Positions 22,625 to 35,088 of a stretch of 64,000 bases of DNA are shown here, in pieces. How positions within the stretch are numbered: the first letter of the stretch is position 1; the number at the start of each line of letters is the position of its first letter. This DNA comes from Cepaea nemoralis (Eukaryota; Mollusca; Gastropoda; Stylommatophora; Helicidae): positions 50,001-114,000 of the forward strand of contig JACEFZ010027761.1 in assembly GCA_014155875.1 (NCBI GenBank). Direction: 5' to 3'. The notes under the pieces were generated by a model, which saw only the letters and a list, made by a program, of their open reading frames with translations, searched no databases and was not told the DNA's origin. A program made the translations under genes and the position numbers.

Positions 22625-23441
22625 TCAACTTAGCGGGTGTTCAGTGATGTGGTATATATAAAAACTAGTCGTGGGGATTGTCTCTACCATGTACTTAGTG
22701 TCAGGTCTGTTGTGTAGGACGTAATTAAACATGTCGCTGTCTTGAACTATTTCTATAAAATCGTCAAAGTCTTTTTCGTTGTTAACTAGGTGGGGGACGT
22801 TGAGTTCACATGCATTATTTGAGGATGAGTGGACAAATCTAAGTGTTTTTTGTCTCCTTATGACGTAAGATCATGTGATGAAAATAATTTACCTTAAACC
22901 TGGATGTCTGACTAGCAAATATTGGTTTTAAAGTCTCGGTCCAGTCAATTGGTTGTGTTGAGTCTGGTCAATGAAATAAATTGTAGGTCGATACATATTT
23001 ATGGGTGTTCTGATGTGTCCTAAGATAGGGCCAAACGTCTCTATATTTCTGCTGGACTTCCTCGTCGCGGATGGTGTCTACGGTCTTTAGTTCCTCATCT
23101 ACTTCGTAAACTATGAGGGCTTCCTCTGATTCCACGTGATCAAGTTTAGGTTTTTTAGCTGTTTGTGTGTCTACTGGTGCTTTTCTTTTTCTTGATGCAG
23201 GTGCAGTATTTGATGGTGTAGTGGTTGACGGTGTAGTGGTAATAGGTGTTGGTGTTGATGTCTGGTATCAGTTTTAATGTGTCGTTGTAATGCATCTTTC
23301 CTACTGTATAAGTTGCCGCAAATGTGGCATGTGTGAGTTTCGGTTTTGTGTACGGTGTTAATGTGTCGTGTAAGACTGCGCATTTCTGTAAATACTTTAC
23401 CACAGATAGAGCAGAGATAGATATTATTCTGCCCAGTTGCA
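22625..23441 (-). pseudogene. Virus-like (Polinton/adintovirus-like) zinc-finger protein relic
   Basis: On the minus strand two C2H2 fingers come first: CSICGKVFTEMRSLTRH and CHICGNLYSRKDALQRH. After a one-base frame change near 23265 the frame continues through a Thr/Pro-rich linker, a basic stretch (KRKAP) and a Trp-containing segment (YRDVWPYLRTH). It meets a TGA at 22968-22970, shifts again near 22860, and ends at a TGA at 22625-22627. The order fingers, linker, then a conserved domain ending in an HP motif resembles proteins I associate with Polinton/Maverick-type or adintovirus-like elements; that family assignment is from memory and uncertain. It is broken by one stop and two frame changes. 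No other gene of such an element is visible nearby. Confidence 0.5.
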
Positions 23442-25339
23442 ATAATGACAGAAAAATGTAGTGGTTAAGAAGACTGGCTTTAGATAATGGCTTGGTGATA
23501 GCTCAGTAATATTTTCAACACGCTTGTACCTTCGGTTATTACATAATCTCTCGTGTGTGTAGCTCCACTGGATAAGGTATAGTGACCCCTATAAAATTGT
23601 GTAGTCTTCCACTAGTTCCAGACTTTTACAATCGTTGTATATACTGAGTGTCAAACAACTGTGAAGAAAAGACAACATCATTATAGACCGACACAAAACA
23701 TGCGATAGTCATGCTGATACCATATCTACAGAAAAAATTATTTCATTTCGCATACATTGTTAGGAAATATCAAAAGAAAAAAAAAGAAAAAAAAAGGATT
23801 TGAGGTTTATGATGTCGCACCTAGTAAATTATTTCATTTTCTTTGTATCCTTACAGAGGGTCTTCTCCGTGACTATATTTTTATGGTGCTGGTTAGCAAC
23901 GCCTTGGTTCGTAATTCTTTTCTTTGTGTTATTGTATATTGTATGGCACAGAGTTGTACTATATTAGTGAGAAATGGTGACTACCTTTAATGATCCCCAC
24001 ATCTTAGGGGTGAAAATATTTAGTGATGACCGATAGTTAGTGAGAAATGATGAAAGCATACACACCAATATTTTGTGCTAGATCGCTCGGTGTCTTCTTT
24101 TGTTATACATCGCTCAATACCTTCGAGCTTTCACCCCTTGTAAGCAATGGTCTCGAGATTTCACTTCTTGTAAGCAATAGTCTCGAGATTTCACTTCTTG
24201 TAACCACTCAATATTCTCAATAATTTTCCGTGTCTGCAAATTTTCAGTCTGGAGAAAGGATAAAGATGCTATAACTAGGGACAGTAAAAATTTTACATAC
24301 TGAATTTGACACCGCATAATTGACTTTTATATAGATTTGACACATTTTGAAGAGAAAGAGTATTTTGAGATCGTATACATTAGTGATATACATTCATTTA
24401 TTACATTAGTGACCACAGAGCATGACTATAGATTCTCCTGTGTCAGCACATTATTCTTCCCTCAGTAGAGTGAGCGGGATAATGTTCAGTACTGAATGGC
24501 TGAATACAGCATGTTTCCATACACTGCATAGAAAGAGGAGATGGTCGTAGACGCCTATATATTACACTACAAATAGTGGAGACCCTGCTATGTACACATA
24601 CGTTTGTGCGTTCCAGAATCGCTGTGGGCCACGTGTCAGTGAGGGACTGGTCGTCTTGGTTTGAATCTGTAGATGGACAAAATCATAATACATTTTAGTG
24701 AACATAGAAAGTATGGTTTAATGAAAAAACATGTTTCATATGACACAATTGGAATACACCACAGCCGCTACCCTACCGGATTACAGAAGATGACGTCTGA
24801 GAGTACAGACAATCACCCGGCATAATACTACTCAGTACCACCCATCGAGCTGTGAGGCGTCATTTCTCCCCACGTCACTCAACGACAAATGTAAAGTTGA
24901 TGCTGAATACAACCGTCATTAGTATCTGTATTAGTATTCCTATACCTGGCGGCTATACCTTGCGGTGTATTCTTGTTAGTTGCCTCATGTAGCTTTTGAG
25001 ATATACACTAGTGACAACACTATACCGACTTGACGACCTGTAACGAGACAATAAAGCATACACACAGTGCTACTTACCACTGTGGTCTATTCGCTGAGGT
25101 GTTTTCGATAGGTCTTTTTGCAAGCGTAGCGTCTTAAACCCGCCTCTACGGTCCTTTTTATACAGAATGTGTGGCTGATGCAACATAGAAAACATGTCTA
25201 AGCATGTTCAAGCAGGTTTACCCCGATCAGTACACTCTGAGTCATCCTCCGTTTTTTCCCCAAAGGCATGTCTGAACACGTTCACTCCTTTGACATAGCC
25301 CCGTGATGAGTAACCCAGTCGGTCACCCTCAGATGATGC
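23442..25339. other. No gene recognised
   Basis: AT-rich unique sequence. A 30-bp direct duplication containing TCTCGAGATTTCACTTCTTG occupies about 24139-24200. Nothing else repetitive or domain-like was seen. It could be the decayed remainder of the element that supplied the neighbouring zinc-finger relic, but there is no direct evidence. Confidence 0.6.
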
Positions 25340-25382
25340 TGGTGATGATGAGCTGATGATGATGATGATGATAATGATGATT
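25340..25382. repeat. (GAT)n-rich short array
   Basis: About a dozen GAT triplets with interruptions, in a wider GAT-rich stretch 25323-25430. Confidence 0.85.
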
Positions 25383-25439
25383 TGTTTATTGGTGGTGGTG
25401 GGTGATGATGTTGGTGGTAATCCTGATGACAGACACTAC

Positions 25440-26580
25440 AGAAGATCATGGCTGTCGGTCGTTCAGAAAGACATCGAAAACCTTGCCCAGGAAGCATGAA
25501 TGTTGGGTCTGAATGCGACGTCGTGTAATGTAATGCATTAAAGCTTTAGAGTGCTATGTGAATGATAGCCACACATTTATAGCACGGGGCATAGCTTTGG
25601 TCGTGACACGGCATATGATGATGGCACACGTACAATCAAACGATGTTGGGGTTGACTGCGACGTCCAGTAATGCGATGCATTACATCTTGACTGGAGTAT
25701 GTAATAGATAGACACCTAATTATAGTACGAGGCATAGTTTTGGTCGTGTGATGACCCTGCAAATTGTGGTGGCACACGAACATCCCAAAAATGCTGGGGC
25801 TGAGTCGACGTCCTGTAATGCAATGTATTAAAGTTTGAGTGTGATATGTAAAAGATAGCCACACAGCTATAGTACGAGGCCTAGCTTTGGTCGTGAAATA
25901 ACACGGCACATCATGATGGCACACTAGCAATCAAACAATGTTGGGGCTGAGTGCGACGTCCTGTAATGTAATGCATTACAGCTTGAGTGGAGTATGTAAT
26001 AGTTAGACACCTAGTTATAGAACGCGGGATAGCTTTGGTCATGAAATCACACGCCAAATCATAATAGCACATGAACACCCAAACAATTCTGGGGCTGAGT
26101 GCAACGTCCTGTAAATCCAATGGATTACACCTTGATTGTTATATGTAATAGATAGATGCATAGCTATAGTACTAGGCATACCTTTGGTTGTGAGATGACA
26201 CGCCAAATCATAATAGCACACAAACACCCAAACAATGTTGGGGCTGAGTGCAATGGCCTGTAAATCCAATGCATTACACCGTGACTGTGATATGTAAAGG
26301 ATGGACACACAGCTATAGTACAAGGCCTAGCTTTGGTCGTGAAATAACACGGTAAAGCATGGTGGCACACGACCAACCAAGCAATGTTGGGGCTGCACGT
26401 GCTGTCCTGTAATTGATAGCACACACACACGCATGTACATACACGCACGCACACGCACGTGACATGACTGCCGTTCGTTCAATAAGACAGCAGCAATCTT
26501 ACCCAGCAAGCACACCACTCCACCGAATGTTGAGACTGACTGTGATGTCCTGTAATTGATAGCACACCCGCGCGCGTGCA
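25440..26580. repeat. Satellite array, period about 147 bp
   Basis: The landmark GTTGGGG (or variant) occurs at 25505, 25648, 25796, 25943, 26091, 26240, 26389 and 26532, spacings 143-149. Each unit has TGAGTGCGACGTCCTGTAAT, a GATAGxCACAxAGCTATAG block and TTTGGTCGTGA. The first four units alternate between two types, giving a dimer of about 295 bp. Both edges carry another variant around CCGTTCGTTCA and CCCAGxAAGCA. The open minus frames across the array are by-products of the repeat. Confidence 0.93.
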
Positions 26581-26641
26581 CACATACATATACACACACA
26601 GACGCGCACACATATCCCGCGTGACCAAGTAATCAAGACAA

Positions 26642-27572
<931 letters not shown>

Positions 27573-27617
<45 letters not shown>

Positions 27618-27745
27618 CCAGTGGGACTCGAACCCAGGTGTGTGGCGACTATTTGGTCTACTTATCTAAGTATTTCACATACCCGAGGCTTGTCTCGTTG
27701 TCCGCCCCGCCCGCCCCGCCGCCGCCGCCCCGCCCCGACCATAGA
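27573..27745 (-). mobile_element. (CA)n, tRNA-like head and GC-rich tract
   Basis: A CA array (27573-27611) abuts a tRNA-like segment on the minus strand whose B box reads GGGTTCGAGTCCCAC; the A-box side is weak. Next to it is a CCG/CCGCC tract at about 27705-27740. I read the tRNA-like part as a SINE head, not a working tRNA gene. Confidence 0.5.
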
Positions 27746-27964
27746 CCGGAAGTGACGACCGGAAGTAGTCACCCAGACACAAGAAAATAACCACCAATTT
27801 TAGAAAAAAATGTGGTCCGATCTGGATCCGGTTTTGACGTTTCGCTTGTGGTGATAGACTTTTTATATAGTAACATATCGGTGGTTGCCACCACAAATGA
27901 TAAGTAATTACAAAATCCCTTACTACTAGTACATCCGATTTCGACAAACATTTTTTTGGGGGAT

Positions 27965-28135
27965 GCTTTCCCTAGCCTTTGACTGTCCCCAGTCTACCTA
28001 CAAGGCAGCAGGTTTGTGCGTCTCTTCGTCTGGTCCCTCTCCCTTGACCTGTCCGACATGGGTGACCCTACCAGTAGCTGTCCTACCGTCGGCATAGCTC
28101 TTGGGGGTCATTGGAACGCGCAAACCCCTCTACCT
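27965..28135 (+). mobile_element. Probable LINE non-coding fragment
   Basis: GGGTGACCCTACCAGTAGCT and CGGCATAGCTCTTGGGGTCA resemble 3'-end sequence that I recall from RTE-like LINEs. Here it lies directly upstream of an RT fragment, so the two are probably separately inserted or rearranged. The identification is by memory and weak. Confidence 0.4.
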
Positions 28136-28139
28136 CATT

Positions 28140-29385
28140 AAGGTGGACGCACGGCAGAGGGCACACATGCATGAAAGGTGTAATCAAGTTTGATGGCGCA
28201 ACTTCTGAAGAGTTTGAAATCAAGAGTGGAGTTAAGCAAGGTTGTGTACTAGCTCCCACCCTCTTTGGAATATACTTTTCACTTCTACTGAAATATGCCT
28301 TTCGTGATCAGGATGGTGGTATATACATTCACTCACGCTCAGATGGCGACCTCTACAATGCTCAGAGATTGAAGGCCAAGGCCAAAATTAGGAGGGTACT
28401 GATTAGAGAGTTGCTTTTTGCAGATGATGCTGCAGTTACGACCCACTCTGAGGAAGAAGTGCAATGTCTACTATCTGCATTCTCCAATGCTTGTTCTGAA
28501 TTTGGTTTAACAATTAGCAAAAGGAAGACACAGATTATGTCACAAGGTACGCCGAACTAGAGATGGTAGACCATTTTACATATCTAGGATCAGTGGTAAA
28601 TAGCAAATTATCCCTAGATCAGGAAATCTACATCCGGATTGGTAAGGCAGCAACAACAATGAACAGGTTAAGAAAAAAGAGTCTGGGAGAACAGGAAGCT
28701 CACTGCCAAAACAAAAGTCCTTGTCTATCAAGCCTGTTGTGTCCTTAGTGCTCTTCTTTATGGCAGTGAAACCTGGACACCTTACTCACACCAAGAGAAA
28801 CGTTTAAACAGCTTTCATATGCGGTGTCTGCATAGAATTCTTAGCATTAAGTCGCAAGACAAAATCACAAATACTGAAGTATTGGAAAGATCAGTTTGTG
28901 TGACGGTTTATTCCATGCTCAGTGTTCGTAGACTTAGATGGATAGGACATCTTAGGAGGATGGCTGATGGTAGAACACCAAAGGACATCTTTTTTGGTGA
29001 ATTACAGATAGGTAAGAGATCTCAGGGTCGGCCTATACTACGATACAAAGATGTGGGTAAGCGGGACATGATTAACACAGGCATTGATAATGCACATTGG
29101 GAGCAAGTCGCCGCTGAACGTGTTGCATGGAGGGCAAACATCAGACATGGAATAAAGACAAAGGAGAAAATTATTGCAGATAAGTCACACACTGAGCGTG
29201 TGAGACGTAAGATGGTGTATGATGGTGGAAATTACTACGTGGTCACATGCACCTTCTGTGAACGGACATTTACAGCGCGAATAAGCCTTATCAGTCGCAT
29301 TCACTACTGCCATAAGTAAAAGTTATTATGTCTTTTTATAGTACAAACTATCGTCTGTCAAGACGGCAAGGTGCCAGTGAACACA
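28140..29385 (+). pseudogene. LINE reverse transcriptase C-terminal half
   Basis: The first open part contains IKSGVKQGCVLAPTLFGIYF and the active site ELLFADDAAVTTHSEEE, ending at TAG 28558-28560. The second (28563-28748) starts MVDHFTYLGSVVNSK. After a frame change near 28735 the third (to 29319) has LLYGSETWT, RRLRWIGHLRRMADGRTP and a C-terminal CTFC motif. The QGCVLAPTLF/FADDAA signature is common in invertebrate LINEs. A 3' end CTGTCAAGACGGCAAGGTGC follows at about 29355, shared with 62870. The N-terminal RT and endonuclease are missing. Confidence 0.85.
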
Positions 29386-29796
29386 CTTGAAAGTTGATAA
29401 AAAAAAATACTTGAATAATACGTCACAGAGAAAATCTTTGTCCTTAGAGGTTCTTTTTGTCTGGTATGTTTGCGTTTGTGTTTTTCAGCGAGCGTTAAAA
29501 ACGCCAACAGAAAGCACAGAGGCGTTAGGCGAGAAGGGGCGAAATTTTTTTTTGTTTTTAACTTTCTCAACATGTTTTATTCTGTTTGTTACAAGATAAT
29601 TAGTGAATACTCAAATGAGACATTGTTACTGGAAGACTAGATATTGTAAACTATACACTGAAATGCAAAGCTTTGTAAAACACACTGTAAAAATATACAC
29701 TGCAATTAGAAAAAAAAAAGGCATTCACAACGCTGAAAATTTGAAGTTGTGTGGAGTGAGTAAAAGTCACTTGCATATCCTTAATGGGACATCGAA

Positions 29797-29896
29797 TTCA
29801 ACCCCAGTATTTATTGGCTTTTTGTGATTTCTGGGAAAGTTTACAATCAGTAGTTTGCCTTTGCTCTCTGAACGAAGGGCACACATTCCACTGCAT
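29797..29896 (+). repeat. Duplicated 100-bp block (source 1 of a patchwork)
   Basis: TTCAACCCCAGTATTTATTG through CACATTCCACTGCAT recurs almost unchanged at 31428-31525, the only clear difference being a 4-base gap. It contains the SINE core AGTAGTTTGCCTTTGCTCTC also seen, more diverged, at 36330. Confidence 0.9.
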
Positions 29897-29984
29897 GAAA
29901 ACCAACGCAAGGTAGTCCGTTACCAAATCATCCGCAGCTGTGTTTCGTACCCGGTAAAAATACTTCAATTATAGAAACATATAT

Positions 29985-30275
29985 GGAGGTCAGCATGGCC
30001 GAATGCATAAGAGCGCTTGCTCTTAAACTTCCGGTATGCTGATGCCGTGGTAGTGGGTTCAACTCCTACAACGGTAAGTTGAATGAACATTTTGACTTCT
30101 TGTCCTTGACTTGGAGATGTAAATTACAAGTACCTCAGAAGTTGGAGTGGGTTGGCCTGATGGCGAGTGACACTGATAATAGGAAAGATAATCCACACGG
30201 AAAGATCCGTCCTGTGCACTAGAAGTAGTAGCACATATGTAGAGCCATCTTGTGTTCAAAGAGATCGAATGCATT
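29985..30275 (+). mobile_element. tRNA-derived SINE, family 2, copy b
   Basis: Begins GGAGGTCAGCATGGCCGAAT, with GAGCGCTTGCTCTTAAACTT and B box GGGTTCAACTCCTAC, then body motifs CTTGTCCTTGACTTGG and GGCCTGATGGCGAGTGACA. Plus-strand counterpart of the copy at 9461-9656. Confidence 0.88.
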
Positions 30276-30439
30276 AAAAAAAAAATAATAATAAAACCCA
30301 AACATATATAAGCACGACCAAGCCAACGTGTCAGTTTGTATGAGTGTTAGTATATGTTGTTTGTACTTCTTATTTCCCCGCAGATCAGAACATATGTGTT
30401 CTCTCTATGTTGTGCTAGTCAGAACAGCCACATGCATAC

Positions 30440-30600
30440 CGTTCGCCAGACATCTAGAAAAGCAGGGGTAACACATGGGTATTACCCATCATCCAATGAT
30501 GCTTCGATCAATGCAGCGTCAACACACGATACTCTGGTTCTTGGCTCACCCAAGGAATCCTCACCTTGTGCACATGGCTGCTTATCTTCACTTCAGTGTA
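30440..30600 (+). repeat. Match to the head of the GAA-tailed element
   Basis: The run from GGGTATTACCCATCATCCAA to GTGCACATGGCTGC parallels 14760-14870 base for base with scattered differences, including GGCTCACCCAAGGAATC in both. No GAA tail or CCGGGAAGG motif is present here. Confidence 0.7.
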
Positions 30601-31369
30601 TTTGACAGCCCATCAAGGCCTGCACAGGCTCAGTAGTATGGGGTCAGACTCACAATTCACAGATCGCTAGTGCCCAACTGGCCCGGGTCAAGCCACTTCT
30701 ATACAGTTGTAAGTAAAAACAGATGTAAAATATTGTGGTTTTCTCATATAAGATTACTCATTAAGGAAACAGAAAAACAAGACAAATACGATTTACATCA
30801 CTGTCAACGAAACCCATTTACTCCTATCTCTCTTTTTCTCCCGCCTTGAATATTACAACTACCACTGCCACTACCACCTTCTTCTAACTCTTTTTCTAAG
30901 GCACATCCATGACATTGTTTCTCATGTAAGCCCAAAGTCTTATGTCTTAGCCTGCAGCCAATAACTTTGGATTCAATTATTCCTCCCTAACACAATGCCA
31001 ATCTGTCTAGAATGCCCTCTCTAAATGTAACCCCCTCTGAAGTACCCGGTAAATCCTCAGTTATCGCAACAAGTTCGAGATTACACTTCCTAATGACCTG
31101 TCAAAGAATGTGGATTGTCTTTCTCTGTTGCCAGTAATCATTTTTCTTTGTGAGCTGGTTTTCTTGACGTGTGTCTTGCACTTCTGATTTGCTTTTGTAG
31201 TTCTCCACATTCTTATTTAAAACCACATAGCAGGTACAAAAAAAATGATACATAAACATGTTGTTTGTCCATCAAGAATGATGATGACCATTCAATTCAT
31301 CCAGTGGGGTTGAAGGTGTGGAGCCGTGGGTTCTAAAATGGCTGATAAGGCCTATTTTGGCTCGAAAAG
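30601..31369. other. No gene recognised; holds a patchwork source block
   Basis: Unique sequence except 30862-30920, a 59-bp block CCACTGCCACTACCACCTTC to CATGACATTGTTT that is repeated without change at 31370-31428. Confidence 0.75.
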
Positions 31370-31525
31370 CCACTGCCACTACCACCTTCTTCTAACTCTT
31401 TTTCTAAGGCACATCCATGACATTGTTTTCAACCCCAGTATTTATTGGCTTTTTGTGATTTCTGGGAAACTACAATCAGTAGTTTGCCTTTGCTCTCTGA
31501 ACGAAGGGCACACATTCCACTGCAT
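31370..31525. repeat. Patchwork of two nearby sequences
   Basis: Bases 31370-31428 are identical to 30862-30920, and 31428-31525 match 29797-29896. The two source blocks are about 1 kb apart and in the opposite order in the neighbourhood, but they are fused directly here. Confidence 0.9.
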
Positions 31526-31569
31526 ACATACAATACATAAACATAACACTACAATCAATGTTAACCATC

Positions 31570-31810
31570 AAATCGTGGTAGCGCATGGCTAGCACGCTTG
31601 CCTGTCAATCTTGTGACCTAGTGTTCTAATTCCCCTCCAGAAGGAATGTTTACAAATTAACCTGGGCTCTTATGCGACGCTGGCAAAATGGGTACCACGT
31701 GATGTTGACCACATGACCCATCGAGTGACGATTGGTCTACACAAAGAGACTACCACTGTAAGCCCCAATAAGACTTTAGAGAAGGGCGAAAGATTTATAC
31801 GTTGTGAAGA
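31570..31810 (+). mobile_element. tRNA-derived SINE, family 4, copy a
   Basis: TGGCTAGCACGCTTGCCTGT is a tRNA-like head and GTTCTAATTCC a degraded B box. The body motif GTTGACCACATGACCCATCG is matched at about 32295-32320 in the second copy (ATTGACCACATCACCCATTG). Confidence 0.65.
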
Positions 31811-32159
31811 GAAAATAGGGTAACAATGTTAGTGAGTACATTGGGGAGGGGAACCATCTTTAACATCGTGCACGGAGCTTGCAGTGTTGAAACATTGTAT
31901 ATATTGCATTAACAAGTACATTTTATTCATTTTTAGCAGTAAAAGTATTTGAAACTTTAGGATGTCAAATTATTGTGTTAACTGTAATAAATGGTGTCAT
32001 TATATTAAATATTTAACAATTAATGCAACTAATTACTTCTATAGAGAAAACGTTGGCGAGTTATGTTCCTTGCAAACAATAAAATAAATATTATGTTCCC
32101 ATGAAAAAGAGGTATTTGTTTCCCCTTAAATTTCGCTTACCAAGTGCACAGGCCGTCGA

Positions 32160-32400
32160 GAGCACGCACGATAGCTAATGGTTAGCCCGTAGATCATGTA
32201 ATTGAGTCCCCACTATTGCTCCCGGGTTGACTCAGCCGAAACTAAGCACCATGAAATGTTCTGGAAAGTCAAGGCGCAGTGTGCGCTATTGACCACATCA
32301 CCCATTGAGTGCCAATCGTTTTACAAAAATGTGGCACTGCCAGCTGAAGGGAATAACATACACACCTAACCAGTACTAGATGAGGAGCTTCGGATTTTAA
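32160..32400 (+). mobile_element. tRNA-derived SINE, family 4, copy b
   Basis: Starts around GCACGATAGCTAATGGTTAG with a B-box-like AATTGAGTCCCC, then the family body including CCACATCACCCATTGAGTGC. More diverged than copy a and in the same orientation 590 bp away. Confidence 0.6.
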
Positions 32401-34447
32401 TGTTGTATATACTCCTGTCGCGAAACGCAAGTGGGTCTCAGAGGGACAACACAGTACCCACTCTGCCCCACCCCGTCTCGGTGGCTAGTCCACATTTTAA
32501 GGCGGGTGAGGGGGATTTCCAAGTTTAAAAAAAGAGTTAGGGCTGTCTTCTGGGTCCTTGAGATGTTAATTGTTATGTATCGGGATTGTCATGAACTTCA
32601 CCGGTCCCGAGAATCATGACTCAACTCTCTGTTGTAAATCGCACATTCAGATAAAACTCGGGGAATGCTGTGTTGCCATCACTTTCGTGAGGTAATGAGC
32701 GGAGATCTTCGGCAGGTTCCGTGAGTGTGTCCTTCCGGGACCTGACACGAAGAGGCCATTCGGTTGCAAGTCATCAAGGAGGGAGGCCGCTTCTATAGCC
32801 AGCTGTATAATTGGCATCACAGGGAGCCGGAGAATGTTCTACAGCGGAAGTTGTTTCTGTTGAAGCTATCCTTTCACGGCCGTCTCCTATGCAACTCTTA
32901 TGGAATCAGGGATTGATCTACAGTGGTGACATTGTTGTCCTTGAGACGAGAGGCCGTGTCTTTGACATCATGTTGTACCTTTGGGGATCCAGAGAGTGGA
33001 CCTACAGCCCAAAGCTTGATGAACCTACCGGGTCGCTGTCTGTTGTAAAGTTGTTCCTAAGTTTTAATGGTAACACACTTTTATACTTGGCGTCGCTTAA
33101 CTAAAGTTTGTATTTCAGTTGTGGGTAATTCTTGACCAGGCCGGGCGGTTGCGCCGTAGCGTGTGTTCTGACCGAGATGTACAAGTTGACCTTGGGTCAG
33201 GGGTCGCCAGCTGTATGTTAAGTATTGACCATGCAAGCTAGCCAGTGTAGTGAGCCTGTGTTTTGACCTAGATTAAGCGGAGGTCAGTGTTCAGCAGACA
33301 AGACGGAATGTATTGTGCGAGCCAGCTCAGTGCAACAGTCTGGTTGAAGCGAATTATTAATACATTCGACGCCCTATCTCAATAATTGGGTACATGAGGG
33401 AATTATTGTTCTCACAGAAGAAAAATCCTCTTGAACAGCGCTTTAATTTGATTCCCTTAATAGATGAGGTGACATTAGTACGTTTCAATCATCATCAGGT
33501 GGCTTAGGAAACAAGTACTTGTCAGTCAGCCTCTTGTGACGCGCTAGAACCACATGCGTTTCTCGTTAAGATGAAACCCAAATATGTAGGAGGCTATAAG
33601 CGGTGAAGTAATTATCGCCACATAGGCCTGTTGTTATTTAACTGGGCTTAGTCTGAAGGGGGAAAGATATCTTGACACTTACTAGGGATTTAACATGGGC
33701 CAGTGTAGCGGTGGGGAGACATCCACTCATGTAACGCGTGGGTATTTCATCAATGTTGTCTGACTCCATTCTTCCTTTGATGAGAATGGAATAATTGTCA
33801 GGCGGGTCTATCTTTCTATTGTCTCTATACTGTCATCGGAACCAGATTGCTTGGGATGGTGAATTTGACACAATTCCTAAGCAGCCAAAGGAATGTAATC
33901 ATGTGATGATTGTCTTTATGTATACATAACCCATACGCAACAGAAATCCAGGTATCCGAGGCAGAAAGGCGGAAAGCGACAAACACAAGAACACTAAACT
34001 CTTTTGTTGTTTGTCTGGTCTTTAATTCAGTATTTCAGATTAGTTACCATTGCAGTCTGAGCATCTTCCATTAACCTTGGAGCTGGCATATAATACTTAC
34101 CTGAGATATCCTGATATGCCTATCTACTTTTCTGATGAGACAGATTGTTATTAAGAAAGATGATCTAGACCATTACACTTAAGGATCTTCATAGGATGTA
34201 TGGAACTTTACCATCCTTAGGAAGGGACCTTTCCTATATCTACTATCTACTAGATATGAGATGGTAGGGAATGTGTCATCCTATCTACTATTTATCAGGG
34301 ATGAGACGCTGGCTGAAAAGCTACAAGACTTAAGTTTTTTTTTCGCTTTTCCATCCTGTTTCAGGATATTGCGGTCAACACCTGCATCTTTCAGCTGTAT
34401 GTTGATTCCTGGGCTAGATTGCGCTCATCAGCACGCCACGACTTTTT
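32401..34447. other. No gene recognised
   Basis: Two kilobases of apparently unique sequence of average composition. Open frames such as 32811-33104 plus show no domain. No repeat shared with the rest of the window was seen. Confidence 0.6.
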
Positions 34448-34540
34448 GAGCGACCGGCTCCATACTCTTGTAAGTCACTGGCGCGACTCGAACCCCTTCA
34501 AGTTCTCGTGCGCTCACGTCAACCACGAGAGTATTTGGGG
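34448..34540 (-). mobile_element. tRNA-like segment (SINE head)
   Basis: Minus strand: TCTCGTGGTTGACGTGAGCG then GGGGTTCGAGTCGCGCC, the latter a good B box. The arms do not form a full cloverleaf by eye. Confidence 0.45.
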
Positions 34541-35088
34541 TTACGGAGAAAGCTGCTAACTCCTCAGCCAGGGAGACCGGACTTAAGTTAGGATTACTAA
34601 ATGTTGTAACCTAACCTGTCTATGAGATATGTCTGGGAGTTCTGACATACGATAGTGGTCTGAGCTCGAGGGGCTGACCACTGAGGGGTGAGAAATCTGT
34701 GCTGAGAATTGATGGAGTATGTTTTATAGGAGTTGTACACCTGTCTTGTTCTTGCTTGCAGGAATCCCTTTGCTGTTAACTGGGAGCAGTGGGCGACTGG
34801 CCTTTGCTGTGACTGATTCCTGTGTGCTATGGCTGAGTGGGCTTTGCTGTCGGCTGGTTTCCTAGCTGCTAGTGGTTGACGAGTACTGTGGTCAACCTGA
34901 AGTGATCTGAGAAGTCCTTTGCTATGGGCGGGGTGCCTATTTGCGGTTGACGAGTGCTGTGGGCTGTTGCTGTGTGGAAGAGCCCGAAGGCATTATACAG
35001 GATCAGGTGACTGTGTCATTGCCCTGCAATGCATGGACAGAACTCCCGTGGGATGATGAGATCGTCTACCAGACTACTCTCACCCAGT
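34541..35088. other. No gene recognised; sequence left of hAT copy B
   Basis: Contains two similar segments GGTTGACGAGTACTGTGG and GGTTGACGAGTGCTGTGG about 95 bp apart. The junction to hAT sequence is abrupt, at CAGTTTTTAATAGAGC. Confidence 0.6.

Noticed and set aside
23155..23442. Host zinc-finger gene exon
   Set aside because: An AG at the right edge could be a splice acceptor, but the frame is disrupted downstream and the following domain fits a virus-like element better. Not fully excluded.
25577..26454. Overlapping minus-strand open frames repeating similar protein segments
   Set aside because: They are different registers of the 147-bp satellite with no known domain.
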